From NCBI GenBank assembly GCA_964584935.1, contig CAZPBN010000003.1, forward strand, positions 62,001 through 126,000: a DNA stretch of 64,000 bases. Reading direction: 5' to 3'. Numbering within the stretch: position 1 is the first letter of the stretch; every line of letters begins with the position of its first letter. The DNA comes from CAZPBN01 sp964584935. Its GTDB lineage: Bacteria; Acidobacteriota; Aminicenantia; Aminicenantales; Aminicenantaceae. A program made the translations under genes and the position numbers. The notes under the pieces are model-generated. The model was not told the origin of the DNA, did no database searches, and was given only the letters and a program-made list of their open reading frames with translations. This document shows, one piece after another, positions 52,422 through 61,936 of the stretch.

Positions 52422-53123
52422 TTAAAATGAAATTTCATTGATTTTGCCGGCTTCAATTTCAACTTGTTTTTTATCCTTTTCCACTTTGACTATATATTTC
52501 CCAGGGAAAAGTTCAGTCTCCTTACCTACTGAAGTAAAATCGAGCTGTTGATTGCCGGTCTGTTCAAATACATAGTACAATGCCTCAGATTTTCCGGATA
52601 CTAATAAACGTCCAGTTGTAATTCTGGTAGTATCTTCAGCGGCGACAGTAATTTTTTGTGAGATGTTATTCAGAACTACAGTATAAGTTCCAGGAAAGAG
52701 CTCTAAACCTTTACCAGTATAGGTAAAATTCAGTTTAGTTTCTTTGTCTTTATCCCAGACCTCGTACAGATTTCCACCATGGCCTTGTACCAATAGTACA
52801 CCTGTCTGTAATACAGTCATATCATTGCTTTTTATTCTGATTTCCGGACCAGTGTCATGCAGAGTAACTTTATATTTTCCTGCAGGTAAAGACATGGTTT
52901 TTCCTGTGGAAATAAAGTCGATTTTTTTGTTATCTTTGACATCATACACATAGTATAAATCTTTACCCTGACCAGTTACCAGCAGCGATCCTTCAGCTTC
53001 TGTATCTGATATAAATATCCTGTCTTTAAAACAGATAACCAATACAGCAAAAATAATGATAATAAATAAAACTACCAGCAACCCTCTTGATTTTTTAGGT
53101 TTTTTAGAATTCTGATTTGTCAT
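52422..53123 (-). CDS. Membrane-anchored protein with three tandem beta repeats
   Basis: 233 residues. A basic start and one helix (GLLVVLFIIIIFAVLVICF) are followed by three repeats of about 60 residues. Each contains G-x-LLV-x-G-x-G..LY-x-V-x-D..K-x-x-F-x-x-TGK..L-x-PG-x-Y-x-V (positions near 44, 108 and 170), much like PEGA-type modules. Repeats of this kind occur in surface or cell-wall proteins. AGGAG precedes the ATG. No specific function is known. Confidence 0.75.
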   Translation of the reverse strand: MTNQNSKKPKKSRGLLVVLFIIIIFAVLVICFKDRIFISDTEAEGSLLVTGQGKDLYYVYDVKDNKKIDFISTGKTMSLPAGKYKVTLHDTGPEIRIKSNDMTVLQTGVLLVQGHGGNLYEVWDKDKETKLNFTYTGKGLELFPGTYTVVLNNISQKITVAAEDTTRITTGRLLVSGKSEALYYVFEQTGNQQLDFTSVGKETELFPGKYIVKVEKDKKQVEIEAGKINEISF

Positions 53124-53222
53124 TGTATTCTCCTGTTTTATTGTAATACTAACATCGGTATCAAAATCACCAGTGTATCGATCCCGATGCCAAATTTCAT
53201 GAACTTTTTAAAAACGCAATTC

Positions 53223-53360
53223 TTAGGAAAAAAACTTAATGTCCTGATCAGCTATATTAAGACACTTATATCCTGTGTCAGTTATAACATAGGCATTTTC
53301 AAGTCTAAGGGGGCCGATTCCTTTTAAATAGGCTTTGGGTTCAATAGCAATTACTATTCC
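53223..53360 (-). pseudogene. C-terminal remnant of an M24-type aminopeptidase
   Basis: 46 codons including TAA read GIVIAIEPKAYLKGIGPLRL then ENAYVITDTGYKCL, the metal-binding end (IEP...R.E) of Xaa-Pro aminopeptidases. The upstream part is missing and the neighbouring DNA is an IS91-like remnant. Clearly a decayed gene. Confidence 0.6.
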
Positions 53361-53401
53361 GCTTCATCAAATTCGCATGCTCTACGCGCCTTCATCACCC
53401 A

Positions 53402-54076
53402 TCATACACACAAAAAACATGTCCGGTCAACAAAAAACCCACAAAAAAGAAAGAACATCAGAAAATCAGCGGAATAGAGGCTTAGAGAGAATAGTAATCT
53501 CCCTTGTCCTTTTTTATCTGTCCCTCCCTCTATGACCAAAAAATGAAGATGGGGATGAAAATTTAATCTGTTTCCAAACGTCTGGATCACTGCAATGATG
53601 CCTGGTGCGATATAATTGCCTGTGGTTGCCTTGAAAAATTTAACCAGAGCCTCTTTGCCGCAGAGACATAATTCAGAAAGAAGGGAGCGATTGTACTTGA
53701 AGAATATCCGCAGCATCCTGGGGATGGTGAATGCAACTTGGCGGTGAGGGGTATCCAAGATGAGTTTCTCCCGCATCCACCCTGCCTGTGCGGTCCACGC
53801 AGACAGGTCTCCCCATTCCTCACGGCGTTTGGCATGACACGTCGGACAGAATCCCCGAACTTTACAGGAAAACATAACAAGCCTCTCTTCTCCGCAATCC
53901 AAACATCTTGTCCTGGCAAATCCACACTTGGAATTGCCGCAGTCCAGGTATTTCTCTACAACTTCCTTAACAACTGAACGAAGAAAGCCATACTCCCTCT
54001 CAAAGCGGTTTTCATATTCAAGAATAAAAGATTCAAAGTAATGAAACAGCCGAAATCTAAGCCGAAAAGCAGTCAA
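53402..54076 (-). pseudogene. IS91-like transposase, C-terminally truncated
   Basis: The first 195 codons have the zinc-binding start (CGNSKCGFARTRCLDCGEER, SCKVRGFCPTCHAKRR) and the front of the rolling-circle domain (NRLNFHPHLHFLVIEGG with the HxH motif). The homology ends near 53500; the last 30 codons are unrelated. The catalytic tyrosine region is lost. Its front end lies against a 145-base MITE-like element. Confidence 0.75.
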
Positions 54077-54223
54077 TTACTGGTGTTTCACACTTAACAT
54101 TGACAGAAAAAAAACCAGAACTTTTAAAACTAAACCGATCTGGACTCCTACCAGATAAAAAAAACACAAATAGATCAATCAACGGCATAACCAACCCAGT
54201 GGGTGATTCTCCACCCAAAAAAT
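54077..54223. other. Short non-coding stretch
   Basis: AT-rich sequence between the IS91-like remnant and the MITE-like element. GGGTG (54201-54205) and CACCC (54212-54216) could form a small hairpin. No gene seen. Confidence 0.4.
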
Positions 54224-54368
54224 AATAAGCGGGATTTTCCTTTCCATTTATCCTCTCCTTCGTTTTTTCTTTTTATCAATTAAATTCCGAGACTTTGCAG
54301 AATTATCGATCCCCTTCACCTGACCTTTAAGCCATAACTCCCTCTTCTCGCATAAATCCCGCTTTATT
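54224..54368. repeat. 145-base MITE-like element
   Basis: Terminal arms AATAAGCGGGATTT (54224-54237) and AAATCCCGCTTTATT (54354-54368) are inverted repeats with one extra base. No reading frame of note lies inside. Repeat copy B starts 2 bases after the right arm. Confidence 0.5.
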
Positions 54369-54369
54369 T

Positions 54370-54550
54370 GGCAGCTGAGAAAAGAGTTCAATATTAATAA
54401 CGAAACTCTATGAGTTTGAAGTGTATTCTTTATACCTATTATTATGTCAATTTTACTGATATTCTATTTTCTTTGCTTTTTTCTTTTGAATCTTTTCTTG
54501 ACAAGATATTGTTTTCCTGTAAAATTTTTAATCCAAAAGTTGAAAAGGCC
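54370..54550 (+). repeat. Promoter-bearing repeat, copy B
   Basis: Begins GGCAGCTGAG (54370-54379) like copy A. It carries TTGACA (54498-54503), a 16-base spacer and TAAAAT (54520-54525), with an AAGTTGAAAAGG stretch corresponding to the AAGTTGAGAGG of copies A and C. It is the most diverged of the three and sits directly before the glycosyltransferase start. Confidence 0.6.
54498..54525 (+). promoter_or_regulatory. Promoter inside repeat copy B
   Basis: TTGACA-16-TAAAAT, 30 bases before the ATG of the CgeB-like glycosyltransferase, so transcription would start near 54532. Confidence 0.5.
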
Positions 54551-54554
54551 TAAA

Positions 54555-55754
54555 ATGAGAAAATCACCGTTAAAATTATTGATTGTGACATCAGTTCTCG
54601 ATTTGAGGTTACCCTATGGTGGCGCCAATGTGTGGTGGCATCTTCTGACCGCCTTATATGAACACCATGTGGATTTACTGGTGACGGTGTATCAAGGACG
54701 AACGATCCCCAGTCCATACTGGGAATCCTATGAGAACCCATGTTATTGGGAAGGATACACCTTTGCGAAGTTAAAAAAATGGCGACAGCGCGTTTTCCCG
54801 GCTGATAATGAGAAGTCGTTACCACACGGTGACCTGACGAATAAGGCGACGTTAGCAATGACGAGAACATTAATTCGTCCGCGCTGGCGGAAGCATATTC
54901 TCAATATTATGGACCGAAATCGCGATATTGATGCGGTACTTTTCATCAATTTGCCGTTGAACCAATTAAGAGGGATTCCTACAGCCATTCATGAACGCTA
55001 TGATCTGCCGGTGATTTTTTATGACTCCGATTTACCAGTCAGCTTGCCGGATTCTCATGGATTCAGATCAGGATTTCAAATTTATGATGATGCGGATCTG
55101 AGTGAGTATGATCTGTTTCTCTGCCCTTCCATTGGGGGAGCGGAGAAGTTAAAGGCGTTAGGAGCACCCATGACACGAATCTTCCTGTTTGCGGCGAATC
55201 CCTTGGTCTGTGCTCCTATGCCGATACCTGAACAAGATATTGATGTATTCTTCTACGGATTTGCTGCTGATGGTCGAAAAGATTGGATGCGATGGATGCT
55301 AACGGAACCAAGTCAACAGATGTCAAACTGTTATTTTGCCCTTCGTGGTCATAATTTTAACTTTGATCTCGGCAATACACATATCTTTCCTGATATCCCA
55401 GTCAGCCGATTACGAGAATATTGCTGCCGAAGCAAGATTAACCTGAATATTGTTCGAGACGGGCATGCCTCGGTGTACGGATCTTCGACAACCCGTCCTT
55501 TTGAACTCGCTGCGATGGAGTGCTGTACCGTCTGTAACCCATATCCGGGCTTAGAAGAATGGTTGGAGCCTGAAAAAGAGATCTTTATGGTGAATACTCC
55601 GGAAGAAGTTCTCGAAGTCTATCAATGGCTGTTGTCCCACGAGGCGACGCGGCAAAAGGTTGGAAGACAGGCACGACAGCGTATATTACAAGAACACACA
55701 TATCAGCATCGGGCAAAACAATTAGTGCAAATACTTGGGGAATTTATCAATTAA
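54555..55754 (+). CDS. CgeB-like glycosyltransferase
   Basis: 399 residues from the ATG at 54555; the frame is open further upstream but passes through the repeat promoter. GT-B fold. The N-terminal part reads LLIVTSVLDLRLPYGGANVW. The C-terminal donor domain has NLNIVRDGHASVYGSSTTRP, FELAAMECCTVCNPYPGLEE and EEVLEVYQWLLS, as in Glyco_trans_1_2/CgeB proteins. It is a lone gene between repeats B and C with a more balanced base composition than its neighbours, so it was probably acquired. Confidence 0.82.
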   Translation: MRKSPLKLLIVTSVLDLRLPYGGANVWWHLLTALYEHHVDLLVTVYQGRTIPSPYWESYENPCYWEGYTFAKLKKWRQRVFPADNEKSLPHGDLTNKATLAMTRTLIRPRWRKHILNIMDRNRDIDAVLFINLPLNQLRGIPTAIHERYDLPVIFYDSDLPVSLPDSHGFRSGFQIYDDADLSEYDLFLCPSIGGAEKLKALGAPMTRIFLFAANPLVCAPMPIPEQDIDVFFYGFAADGRKDWMRWMLTEPSQQMSNCYFALRGHNFNFDLGNTHIFPDIPVSRLREYCCRSKINLNIVRDGHASVYGSSTTRPFELAAMECCTVCNPYPGLEEWLEPEKEIFMVNTPEEVLEVYQWLLSHEATRQKVGRQARQRILQEHTYQHRAKQLVQILGEFIN

Positions 55755-56082
55755 AAAGTAAGGACTTTCTAAGGCGCTAAAGAAAAACTTGCATCACATC
55801 ATCATAGAAGGAATTTCTTTTTTCAGCTTTCTTAGATGTTGACTCATTTTTACTGATTCCTACTCATTCCCTCTCCTCTCAACTTCTACCTTAACGATAT
55901 TAAAGAAAATAAAAGTATCCTGCCAAGGAGAAAACGCAAAAAAAGAAAGAAGATAAGAGAATGTTAGGTAAAATGACAATATAAGGGGGAATAAAGAATA
56001 AACTTCAAATTTTCCATGAATAGAATAATTCTCAGCTTTCAGACAGAATCAATGAGGATATTGTATTTTTTATAAATTGGAT
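55755..56082. other. Intergenic region containing repeat copy C
   Basis: 330 bases with no gene. Most is repeat copy C. GCATCACATCATCAT at 55791-55805 recurs at 38589-38603. Confidence 0.5.
55815..56005 (-). repeat. Promoter-bearing repeat, copy C
   Basis: Read on the minus strand it matches copy A closely: TTGGCA (55926-55921), an 18-base spacer, TAATAT (55902-55897), then AAGTTGAGAGGAGAGGGA and an ATG at 55847 opening MSQHLRKLKKEIPS. The frame stops after a few more codons. It is inverted relative to copy A, 20 kb away, and no gene follows it. Confidence 0.7.
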
Positions 56083-56508
56083 TTAGAGAAAGACTTCCTT
56101 GCTCACAGAGCTTGGGCCCATTTTTTCTACTTTTTTGTGGAATTCATTAGAAACTTTGGCGTATCGGACACCTTCTGAAGCGGACACCCACCATAATCCA
56201 ATTCGTTCTGAATCCAGCCCAAGAGTTTTAAAAAGGGTGTCGATCAAGACATATCTGCGCCGGGTGTTGTAATTTCCCTTTTGATAATGACAATCTCCGG
56301 GATGACAGCCCATGATCATCACTCCGTCAGCTCCTCTTAAAAAGGCTTTGGAAACAAAAAGGGGATCAACTCTTCCCGAACACATGACCCTGATCACTCT
56401 CATGGAAGGAGGAATTTTTTGCCGGCTCACTCCAGCAAGATCCGCACCTGTATAAGAACACCAGTTGCAAAGAAAACCGATAATTCTGGGAGTAAATTCT
56501 TCACTCAT
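56083..56508 (-). CDS. mvhD: Hydrogenase/heterodisulfide reductase iron-sulfur subunit MvhD, copy 2
   Basis: 141 residues. The conserved cysteines lie in GFLCNWCSYTGADLAG, IRVMCSGRVDPLF and IMGCHPGDCHYQKGNY, which bind the [2Fe-2S] cluster that links an electron donor to HdrA. Last gene of the electron-transfer operon. Very like the copy at 61937-62362, with changes mainly in the C-terminal part. Confidence 0.94.
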   Translation of the reverse strand: MSEEFTPRIIGFLCNWCSYTGADLAGVSRQKIPPSMRVIRVMCSGRVDPLFVSKAFLRGADGVMIMGCHPGDCHYQKGNYNTRRRYVLIDTLFKTLGLDSERIGLWWVSASEGVRYAKVSNEFHKKVEKMGPSSVSKEVFL

Positions 56509-56555
56509 AATGATATCCTCCTTTTTTTATCAACATCTTTTAACAATGTTTTGAG

Positions 56556-57671
56556 TTATATACCTTCTCCGAGTTCACCAAATTCCTCTTCTTTATAGGT
56601 GCTGGAAGGCACAGGCTCTTCCACATTTTTACCCGGAATATACTCAAACGCCTCTTGAATGGAATCCCCAATATAAGAAAATATGGTGGCAACCGGAATG
56701 TCAACCGGACACACATCAGTACACATTCCGCAATTCACACAGGAAACTCCCATATGAAGCATTCTTCCGGTGTGAAAAAATAATGTCCCCGGAGGAACGC
56801 GGACTCCTCCTTTTTGATTGACTTCTCCTTCAAAATTCGCTGGAGTGTATTCAGCAGTCTTGGATTCAAATTCACACAATGTGCAATAGCAGATAGGACA
56901 TGAATTACTGCATCCATGGCAGTTCAAACAAGCTGCAAATATATCGACAAGACCTTTTATGCCAATCTTGTCTTTATCATACTTATTAAAGACTTTGTCT
57001 CTTTCTTCTTTTCTCTTTTCATTTAAATTTTTCGATCCTTCATAATCACTTTTCCCCGCACTGATACTGCCAGGGGCATCTTTGGCAAATTCTTCTCCTT
57101 TGTCTGTATTCAAAACTATTTGGCATCGACTCTCAATGTTTTTATCTCCAACAAGATCGACAGCCATATCTGCTGTATAAGGAATGAAATGTTGACATAT
57201 GGAACAGGTCGGTCTTATCAAAGAATTGTTTTCGCCTTTTTTGACAGATTCCCAATAACCAGGAAGATTTTTTTTGAACTCATCCCGGTTGATTGATTCC
57301 ATAGGAAAAACACCCCCGCAGGTTAGGCTGATAAGAAGAATATTGTCTACGCTTCCTTGAGCTCGCTTCACTAACTCCACAAATGCCCTGAGTTCACAAG
57401 GACGCAGAACTGCAGCAACCGGTTCTTTCAAAGGGCTATTTAAAGTAAAACGAGAAAGAGCTTTTCCTGCATTAACAGGCATCAAGGGGTGTAAAGGAGC
57501 TGATTTTTTTAATTCATCCAGACTTGTGATGAAGGAATAAGATACAGAATCATCATTATCCATCTTCTTTAAAGTGAAAATTCCTTTAACCTTTTCACTT
57601 TTCAATAAGAATGATAAAAAGTCTTTGAATCCTTCCTCTGCTTTCTTATTTAATGTCAAAATATTAGCCAT
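56556..57671 (-). CDS. FrhB/FdhB-like 4Fe-4S oxidoreductase subunit, copy 2
   Basis: 371 residues. The N-terminal half has PLMPVNAGKALSRF and AVLRPCELRAFVELVKRAQG, as in F420 hydrogenase/formate dehydrogenase beta subunits. The C-terminal half has two ferredoxin-type cysteine sets: AACLNCHGCSNSCPICYC and SCVNCGMCTDVCPVDIP. It starts right after the stop codon of copy 1 (TAA then ATG). It probably exchanges electrons between a soluble carrier and the HdrA subunits. Confidence 0.88.
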   Translation of the reverse strand: MANILTLNKKAEEGFKDFLSFLLKSEKVKGIFTLKKMDNDDSVSYSFITSLDELKKSAPLHPLMPVNAGKALSRFTLNSPLKEPVAAVLRPCELRAFVELVKRAQGSVDNILLISLTCGGVFPMESINRDEFKKNLPGYWESVKKGENNSLIRPTCSICQHFIPYTADMAVDLVGDKNIESRCQIVLNTDKGEEFAKDAPGSISAGKSDYEGSKNLNEKRKEERDKVFNKYDKDKIGIKGLVDIFAACLNCHGCSNSCPICYCTLCEFESKTAEYTPANFEGEVNQKGGVRVPPGTLFFHTGRMLHMGVSCVNCGMCTDVCPVDIPVATIFSYIGDSIQEAFEYIPGKNVEEPVPSSTYKEEEFGELGEGI

Positions 57672-58853
57672 TTATCCGACCTCCCCACCAACACTTTCTT
57701 CAGATGGCGTTTCAACTTCATGAAATTCATCCTCCATATAATCTTGTAAAGGCAATGGTTCTTCTTTATTCTTGCCAGGCGAGTATCCAAAAGCATCTTG
57801 AGTTTTCTCTCCCACGAAACTGAATAATTGAGAAATGCGTATGGAAGCCGGGCAGGCATCTTCACAGGCACCACATGAAACACAGGATAAAACCATATGA
57901 GACATTCTGTCCAAGTGAAAAAGAAGAGTATCCAGCGGAAACCGTATAGAACCTCTTGATTCTGCTCTTTTGATATATGTTTCAGGAGAAAAACCAAGCG
58001 CACCAGAATCCAAGTAACAATGCTGACAATAACAAATGGGACACACTCTCATGCAATTGTGACAATTGATGCATTTATTCAAGAAATTTAATAATTTTTC
58101 TCTTCCTTCAACTCCTGATTTAAATTTTGTGTTGAATTCTTTTCTTTGTTTAATTTTCTCTTTTTCGATTTCTTTAACTTTAGATGACCAAGATTGCAAG
58201 GAGTCTTCTTCTTTATAATCTAGTTTTTCAAGAATTTCTTTTCCTTTATCTGATGCTGGGACTAAAACTATTTTATCTTTACTTGCTCCCAAAAGTCCAA
58301 TGTGCAAATCAGTATCTGAATGAGGAAGACTGAATTTTGTACAGTTCTGACATGCTGGCCTTAAAGAAGAGTCCATACCCCATTTATCGAATACTTTTTC
58401 GTACTGCTTCTCAACTTTATCCGGATCCGCCACATAGTCCTTTAAGGGCATCACACCAGGACAATCAAAACTTATGAGAAAAATATTCTCTAGATTGATT
58501 TGATTGAGTTTAAATAATTCAATGGAGGCTCTTATTTCACATGGTCTAAGAATAACAGCTATTCTGCTAAAAGCTTCTCCGTGCTTGGTCAGACTCGAGA
58601 GCGCTCTTCCTCCTTGTATGGACATGACAGGTGGAAAAGGATCAGCCTTATCCAGCAGTGATTTATCTTGCAGAAATACCCATGCATGATGAGGAGAATC
58701 ATGAACCCTCACAGGCAATAAAACAGCATCAAAACAATTCCCGTCCATTGCCTTTTTAACGAAATCGATGACAGCCTTTTTTGCTCCATCTTTAGCAGAT
58801 AAAACTTTACCTTTTTCAGGGAATTTAAAATTTTCACCTTGAGTGGATGACAT
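57672..58853 (-). CDS. FrhB/FdhB-like 4Fe-4S oxidoreductase subunit, copy 1
   Basis: 393 residues, same design as copy 2: PPVMSIQGGRALSSLTKHGE and AVILRPCEIRASIELF in the first half, then CINCHNCMRVCPICYCQHC and LSCVSCGACEDACPASIR. It follows the large HdrA gene by 39 bases. Two non-identical copies in a row suggest a heterodimer, or two linked electron inputs. Confidence 0.88.
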   Translation of the reverse strand: MSSTQGENFKFPEKGKVLSAKDGAKKAVIDFVKKAMDGNCFDAVLLPVRVHDSPHHAWVFLQDKSLLDKADPFPPVMSIQGGRALSSLTKHGEAFSRIAVILRPCEIRASIELFKLNQINLENIFLISFDCPGVMPLKDYVADPDKVEKQYEKVFDKWGMDSSLRPACQNCTKFSLPHSDTDLHIGLLGASKDKIVLVPASDKGKEILEKLDYKEEDSLQSWSSKVKEIEKEKIKQRKEFNTKFKSGVEGREKLLNFLNKCINCHNCMRVCPICYCQHCYLDSGALGFSPETYIKRAESRGSIRFPLDTLLFHLDRMSHMVLSCVSCGACEDACPASIRISQLFSFVGEKTQDAFGYSPGKNKEEPLPLQDYMEDEFHEVETPSEESVGGEVG

Positions 58854-58892
58854 TCGCTTCTCCTTAATACGATCCTATTTTTATTATATTCA

Positions 58893-60584
58893 CTAAACGA
58901 TAGCTTCCAGGACTTCCTGATAAAGCTGCTTATATTTAAAATGTTTGGATATGATCGCCCCGGAAGGACAACTTCCAACGCAACTTCCACATCCCCGGCA
59001 TATGGCTTCATTTACCACGGATACACCTTCCACTTCATCAAAACTTATAGCTCCATAGAAGCAAACAGACAAACATGTCTGGCAACCGGTGCAAAATTCT
59101 GTTCTCACCTCTGACACTCTTACTTCTGGTTCTAATTTCTTACCAGGAATCAGGGTGGAAAATATTTTTCCTGAAACAGCCTGGGATTGAATAATCGAAT
59201 CAGGAATATTTTTGGGTCCTAAGGCACAACCTGTGATATAAACTCCATCGATGGGAGTTGACACAGGATCAAGCATTTCATGAACCTCTTTAAAAAATCC
59301 TGTCTCATCAAGAGGAAGATTGAATATTTCAGCCAATTTTGAAGCCTTCTCTGATGGAATCATGGCAGGAGCAAGAATAACCATATCCACGAGTTGGCTA
59401 CCTTTTTCCCCATCAGAAGGCTGATGTTCAATATTGATTTTTCCATTTTTCGAACTAACCTTCACACTGTCTTCTCTTATAAAATGAATTCCTTCTTTCT
59501 TTGTTTCTTCATAATAGGTCTGGTCGTGTTTATAAGGAAGACAAAGGTCGGTGTAAAATTCATAGACTTCAGTCTCCTTCATTTTCTCTTTTAAGTGACG
59601 GGCAAATTTCATGGAGTACATGCAACAAACCTTAGAGCAATAACCTTTTTCTTTTCTCCCCACACAATGAATAATGCCAACAGATTTGGGAGGAGAGCCA
59701 TTTTTTAAAGCAATATTTCCTGAACCGGCATTTTCTTCAAATTCTAAAGCGGTCAATACATTTTCTATCTCTCCATAACCATAATGGGGAGACTCTTTTG
59801 GATTATACAAATCAAATCCTGTAGCAACCACAATGGCACCTGCTTGAATTTCTCTATACTCTGTATCCGCATCTTGTTTTCTCACTTCAACATCAACCTC
59901 GAAATTTCCGAGGAAACCGCGTGCTCCGGTAACCTCACTCGAATTTAACACTTCAATTTGTTCATTGTTCTCAACTTGTTTAATTTTCTCTTCAATGACA
60001 GACAGATTCGATCCCTGATAAGGAAGAATTTTCGACAGTCTTTTTGCCATTCCTCCCAAAGATTCTTCTTTTTCCACTAAATAAACTTTCCTTTTCTTGC
60101 CTGCTAGGGAAAGGCTGGTTTCAATACCTGATGTTCCTCCTCCAATGACTAAAACATCGGCATTGCTGCTCAATTCTTTTTTAAAAAGCTCGTTATGTAA
60201 CATGACCCTGTGTATACCAGCACTAATATATTTTATGGCCATACGTGTTGCTTCATTCTTGTCCGGAATGATCCATGCACATTGTTCCCGTATATTAACC
60301 ATTTGCATCAAATAAGGATTCAAGCCCGCTTCTTCACAGACATTCATAAAAGTCTGTTCATGTTCTCTTGGGGAACAAGCCGCCACAACCAGATGAGTTA
60401 ATCCTTCATTCTTTATTTCTTCTGCGAGAAATTTTTTCCCGTCATTTGAACAAAGAAGTGAATAATTCTTGACAACGGAGACCTCTTCCATAGAAGAAAT
60501 TTCCTTTAGAACGGCATCAATATCTATTCTTTCTTTTATATTTGGACCACATTCACAAACATAGACACCAATTTTTTTATCCAT
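58893..60584 (-). CDS. hdrA: HdrA-like FAD/iron-sulfur subunit (long form)
   Basis: 563 residues. The N-terminal domain has IGVYVCECGPNIKERID and VVAACSPREHEQTF. The FAD domain follows with VLVIGGGTSGIETSLSLAG. The conserved central region includes IIHCVGRKEKGYCSKVCCMY. The C-terminus has two [4Fe-4S] motifs: FCTGCQTCLSVCFYGAISF and ICRGCGSCVGSCPSGAI. HdrA carries the FAD that splits electron pairs in heterodisulfide-reductase complexes. Confidence 0.95.
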   Translation of the reverse strand: MDKKIGVYVCECGPNIKERIDIDAVLKEISSMEEVSVVKNYSLLCSNDGKKFLAEEIKNEGLTHLVVAACSPREHEQTFMNVCEEAGLNPYLMQMVNIREQCAWIIPDKNEATRMAIKYISAGIHRVMLHNELFKKELSSNADVLVIGGGTSGIETSLSLAGKKRKVYLVEKEESLGGMAKRLSKILPYQGSNLSVIEEKIKQVENNEQIEVLNSSEVTGARGFLGNFEVDVEVRKQDADTEYREIQAGAIVVATGFDLYNPKESPHYGYGEIENVLTALEFEENAGSGNIALKNGSPPKSVGIIHCVGRKEKGYCSKVCCMYSMKFARHLKEKMKETEVYEFYTDLCLPYKHDQTYYEETKKEGIHFIREDSVKVSSKNGKINIEHQPSDGEKGSQLVDMVILAPAMIPSEKASKLAEIFNLPLDETGFFKEVHEMLDPVSTPIDGVYITGCALGPKNIPDSIIQSQAVSGKIFSTLIPGKKLEPEVRVSEVRTEFCTGCQTCLSVCFYGAISFDEVEGVSVVNEAICRGCGSCVGSCPSGAIISKHFKYKQLYQEVLEAIV

Positions 60585-60625
60585 TTTATTGTCCTAACCT
60601 TAAAAATTTTCTAGAATTTTATGAC

Positions 60626-61900
60626 TTATTCCAAAAAAGATAGAATTTTCCCTGCTGCGGCTTCTGCTTGAGCTATGGAATCCGGAATATCTTTAGGCCC
60701 TTCAATACAACCAGCCACAAAAACACCTTCTGTTGACGTTTCAATAGAGGAGAGATTTCCGGTATCAGTTGAAAAGAAACCTTTCTCATCCTGAACAATT
60801 CCAAAAATCTTTGCCAATTCTCCTGTTCCTTCTTTGGCTATCATAGCAGGAGAGAGAATAACCATATCTGCTTTGAACGATTCTTTTTCTCCTTTTCCGT
60901 TACTATAATTGATTTGGATTTTGCCATTTTTACTTTCTAATTTGTAATCCTTGCTGCGAATGAAATTTATTCCATTATCCACTGCCTTTTTATAAAACTT
61001 TTCATGCGATTTACCTGGGACACAGAGATCAGAGTGAAATTCATAAATCTCAGCATCAGGTATCTTATGTTTCAAAAAATGAGAAAATTTTGTGGAATAC
61101 ATACAGCAAACGGCTGAACAATATCCCTGTTCATTTCTTCCCACACAGTGAATAATTCCTATAGATTTTGGAGAAGAGCCATCTCTCAGAATTAATTTCC
61201 CTTCAGTTGGTCCATTCGCAGCATAGAGTCTTTCAAATTCCAGGGCTGTGTATATGTTTTTTGTTTTTTTATAATCATATTCAGGAAGTTTCTGAACATC
61301 AAACATATCAAACCCTGTTGAAACAAGAACAGCTCCTACCTGCAAATCAATCATTTCATCTTTTTCAGAAAAGTCTATGGCGTCAAACATGCATGCTTCC
61401 TGACAGGCTTTACAGTCTTTTTTCTTACCATTGAGACGGAGGCAATTTTCTGGATCGATAGCAGGAACATTGGGGAGAGCACCCGGGCAGGAAGTGTATA
61501 TTGCCTTTCTTTTGGCAAGCCCTTCTTCAAATTCATTATCAAGGCTCACCGAACACGGCTCGTAACATTCACCGCATCCAATACAATTGTCCAGACTTAC
61601 ATATCTTGCTTTCTTTTTAATCTTTATTGAAAAAATGCCAGCTTTACCTTTTATTTCTTTGATTTCACTAAGCAATAACAAATCAATATTATTATTATGA
61701 AGCACTTCCTGTTGTTTAGGGGCAACCATACAGGTTGCGCATTCCATATTTGGATAGACTTCCTCAAATTTTATAGTCTGGCCTCCAATTAATGAATCTT
61801 TTTCGACAAGGTAAACTTTTTTCTCTGCTTTAGCCAATAATAGGCTTGCTTCCATCCCTGCAACTCCTGCTCCTATTACTAAAACATCTTTTTTTTCCAT
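60626..61900 (-). CDS. hdrA: HdrA-like FAD/iron-sulfur subunit (short form)
   Basis: 424 residues from the ATG at 61900 (GAGGAAAAATAAT before it); a GTG at 61918 is also open. FAD-binding start DVLVIGAGVAGMEASLLLAK. An inserted iron-sulfur region has NCIGCGECYEPCSVSLDN and KDCKACQEACMFDAIDF. IIHCVGRNEQGYCSAVCCMY is conserved with the long form. It lacks the N-terminal domain and the C-terminal ferredoxin pair, so the two HdrA proteins look complementary. Confidence 0.93.
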   Translation of the reverse strand: MEKKDVLVIGAGVAGMEASLLLAKAEKKVYLVEKDSLIGGQTIKFEEVYPNMECATCMVAPKQQEVLHNNNIDLLLLSEIKEIKGKAGIFSIKIKKKARYVSLDNCIGCGECYEPCSVSLDNEFEEGLAKRKAIYTSCPGALPNVPAIDPENCLRLNGKKKDCKACQEACMFDAIDFSEKDEMIDLQVGAVLVSTGFDMFDVQKLPEYDYKKTKNIYTALEFERLYAANGPTEGKLILRDGSSPKSIGIIHCVGRNEQGYCSAVCCMYSTKFSHFLKHKIPDAEIYEFHSDLCVPGKSHEKFYKKAVDNGINFIRSKDYKLESKNGKIQINYSNGKGEKESFKADMVILSPAMIAKEGTGELAKIFGIVQDEKGFFSTDTGNLSSIETSTEGVFVAGCIEGPKDIPDSIAQAEAAAGKILSFLE

Positions 61901-61936
61901 ATTATTTTTCCTCTTCACCAGCCTGAGATATCCAGG

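Noticed and set aside
54444..54554. Upstream extension of the CgeB-like gene
   Set aside because: The frame passes through the TTGACA/TAAAAT promoter; the hydrophobic start is a by-product of AT-rich DNA.
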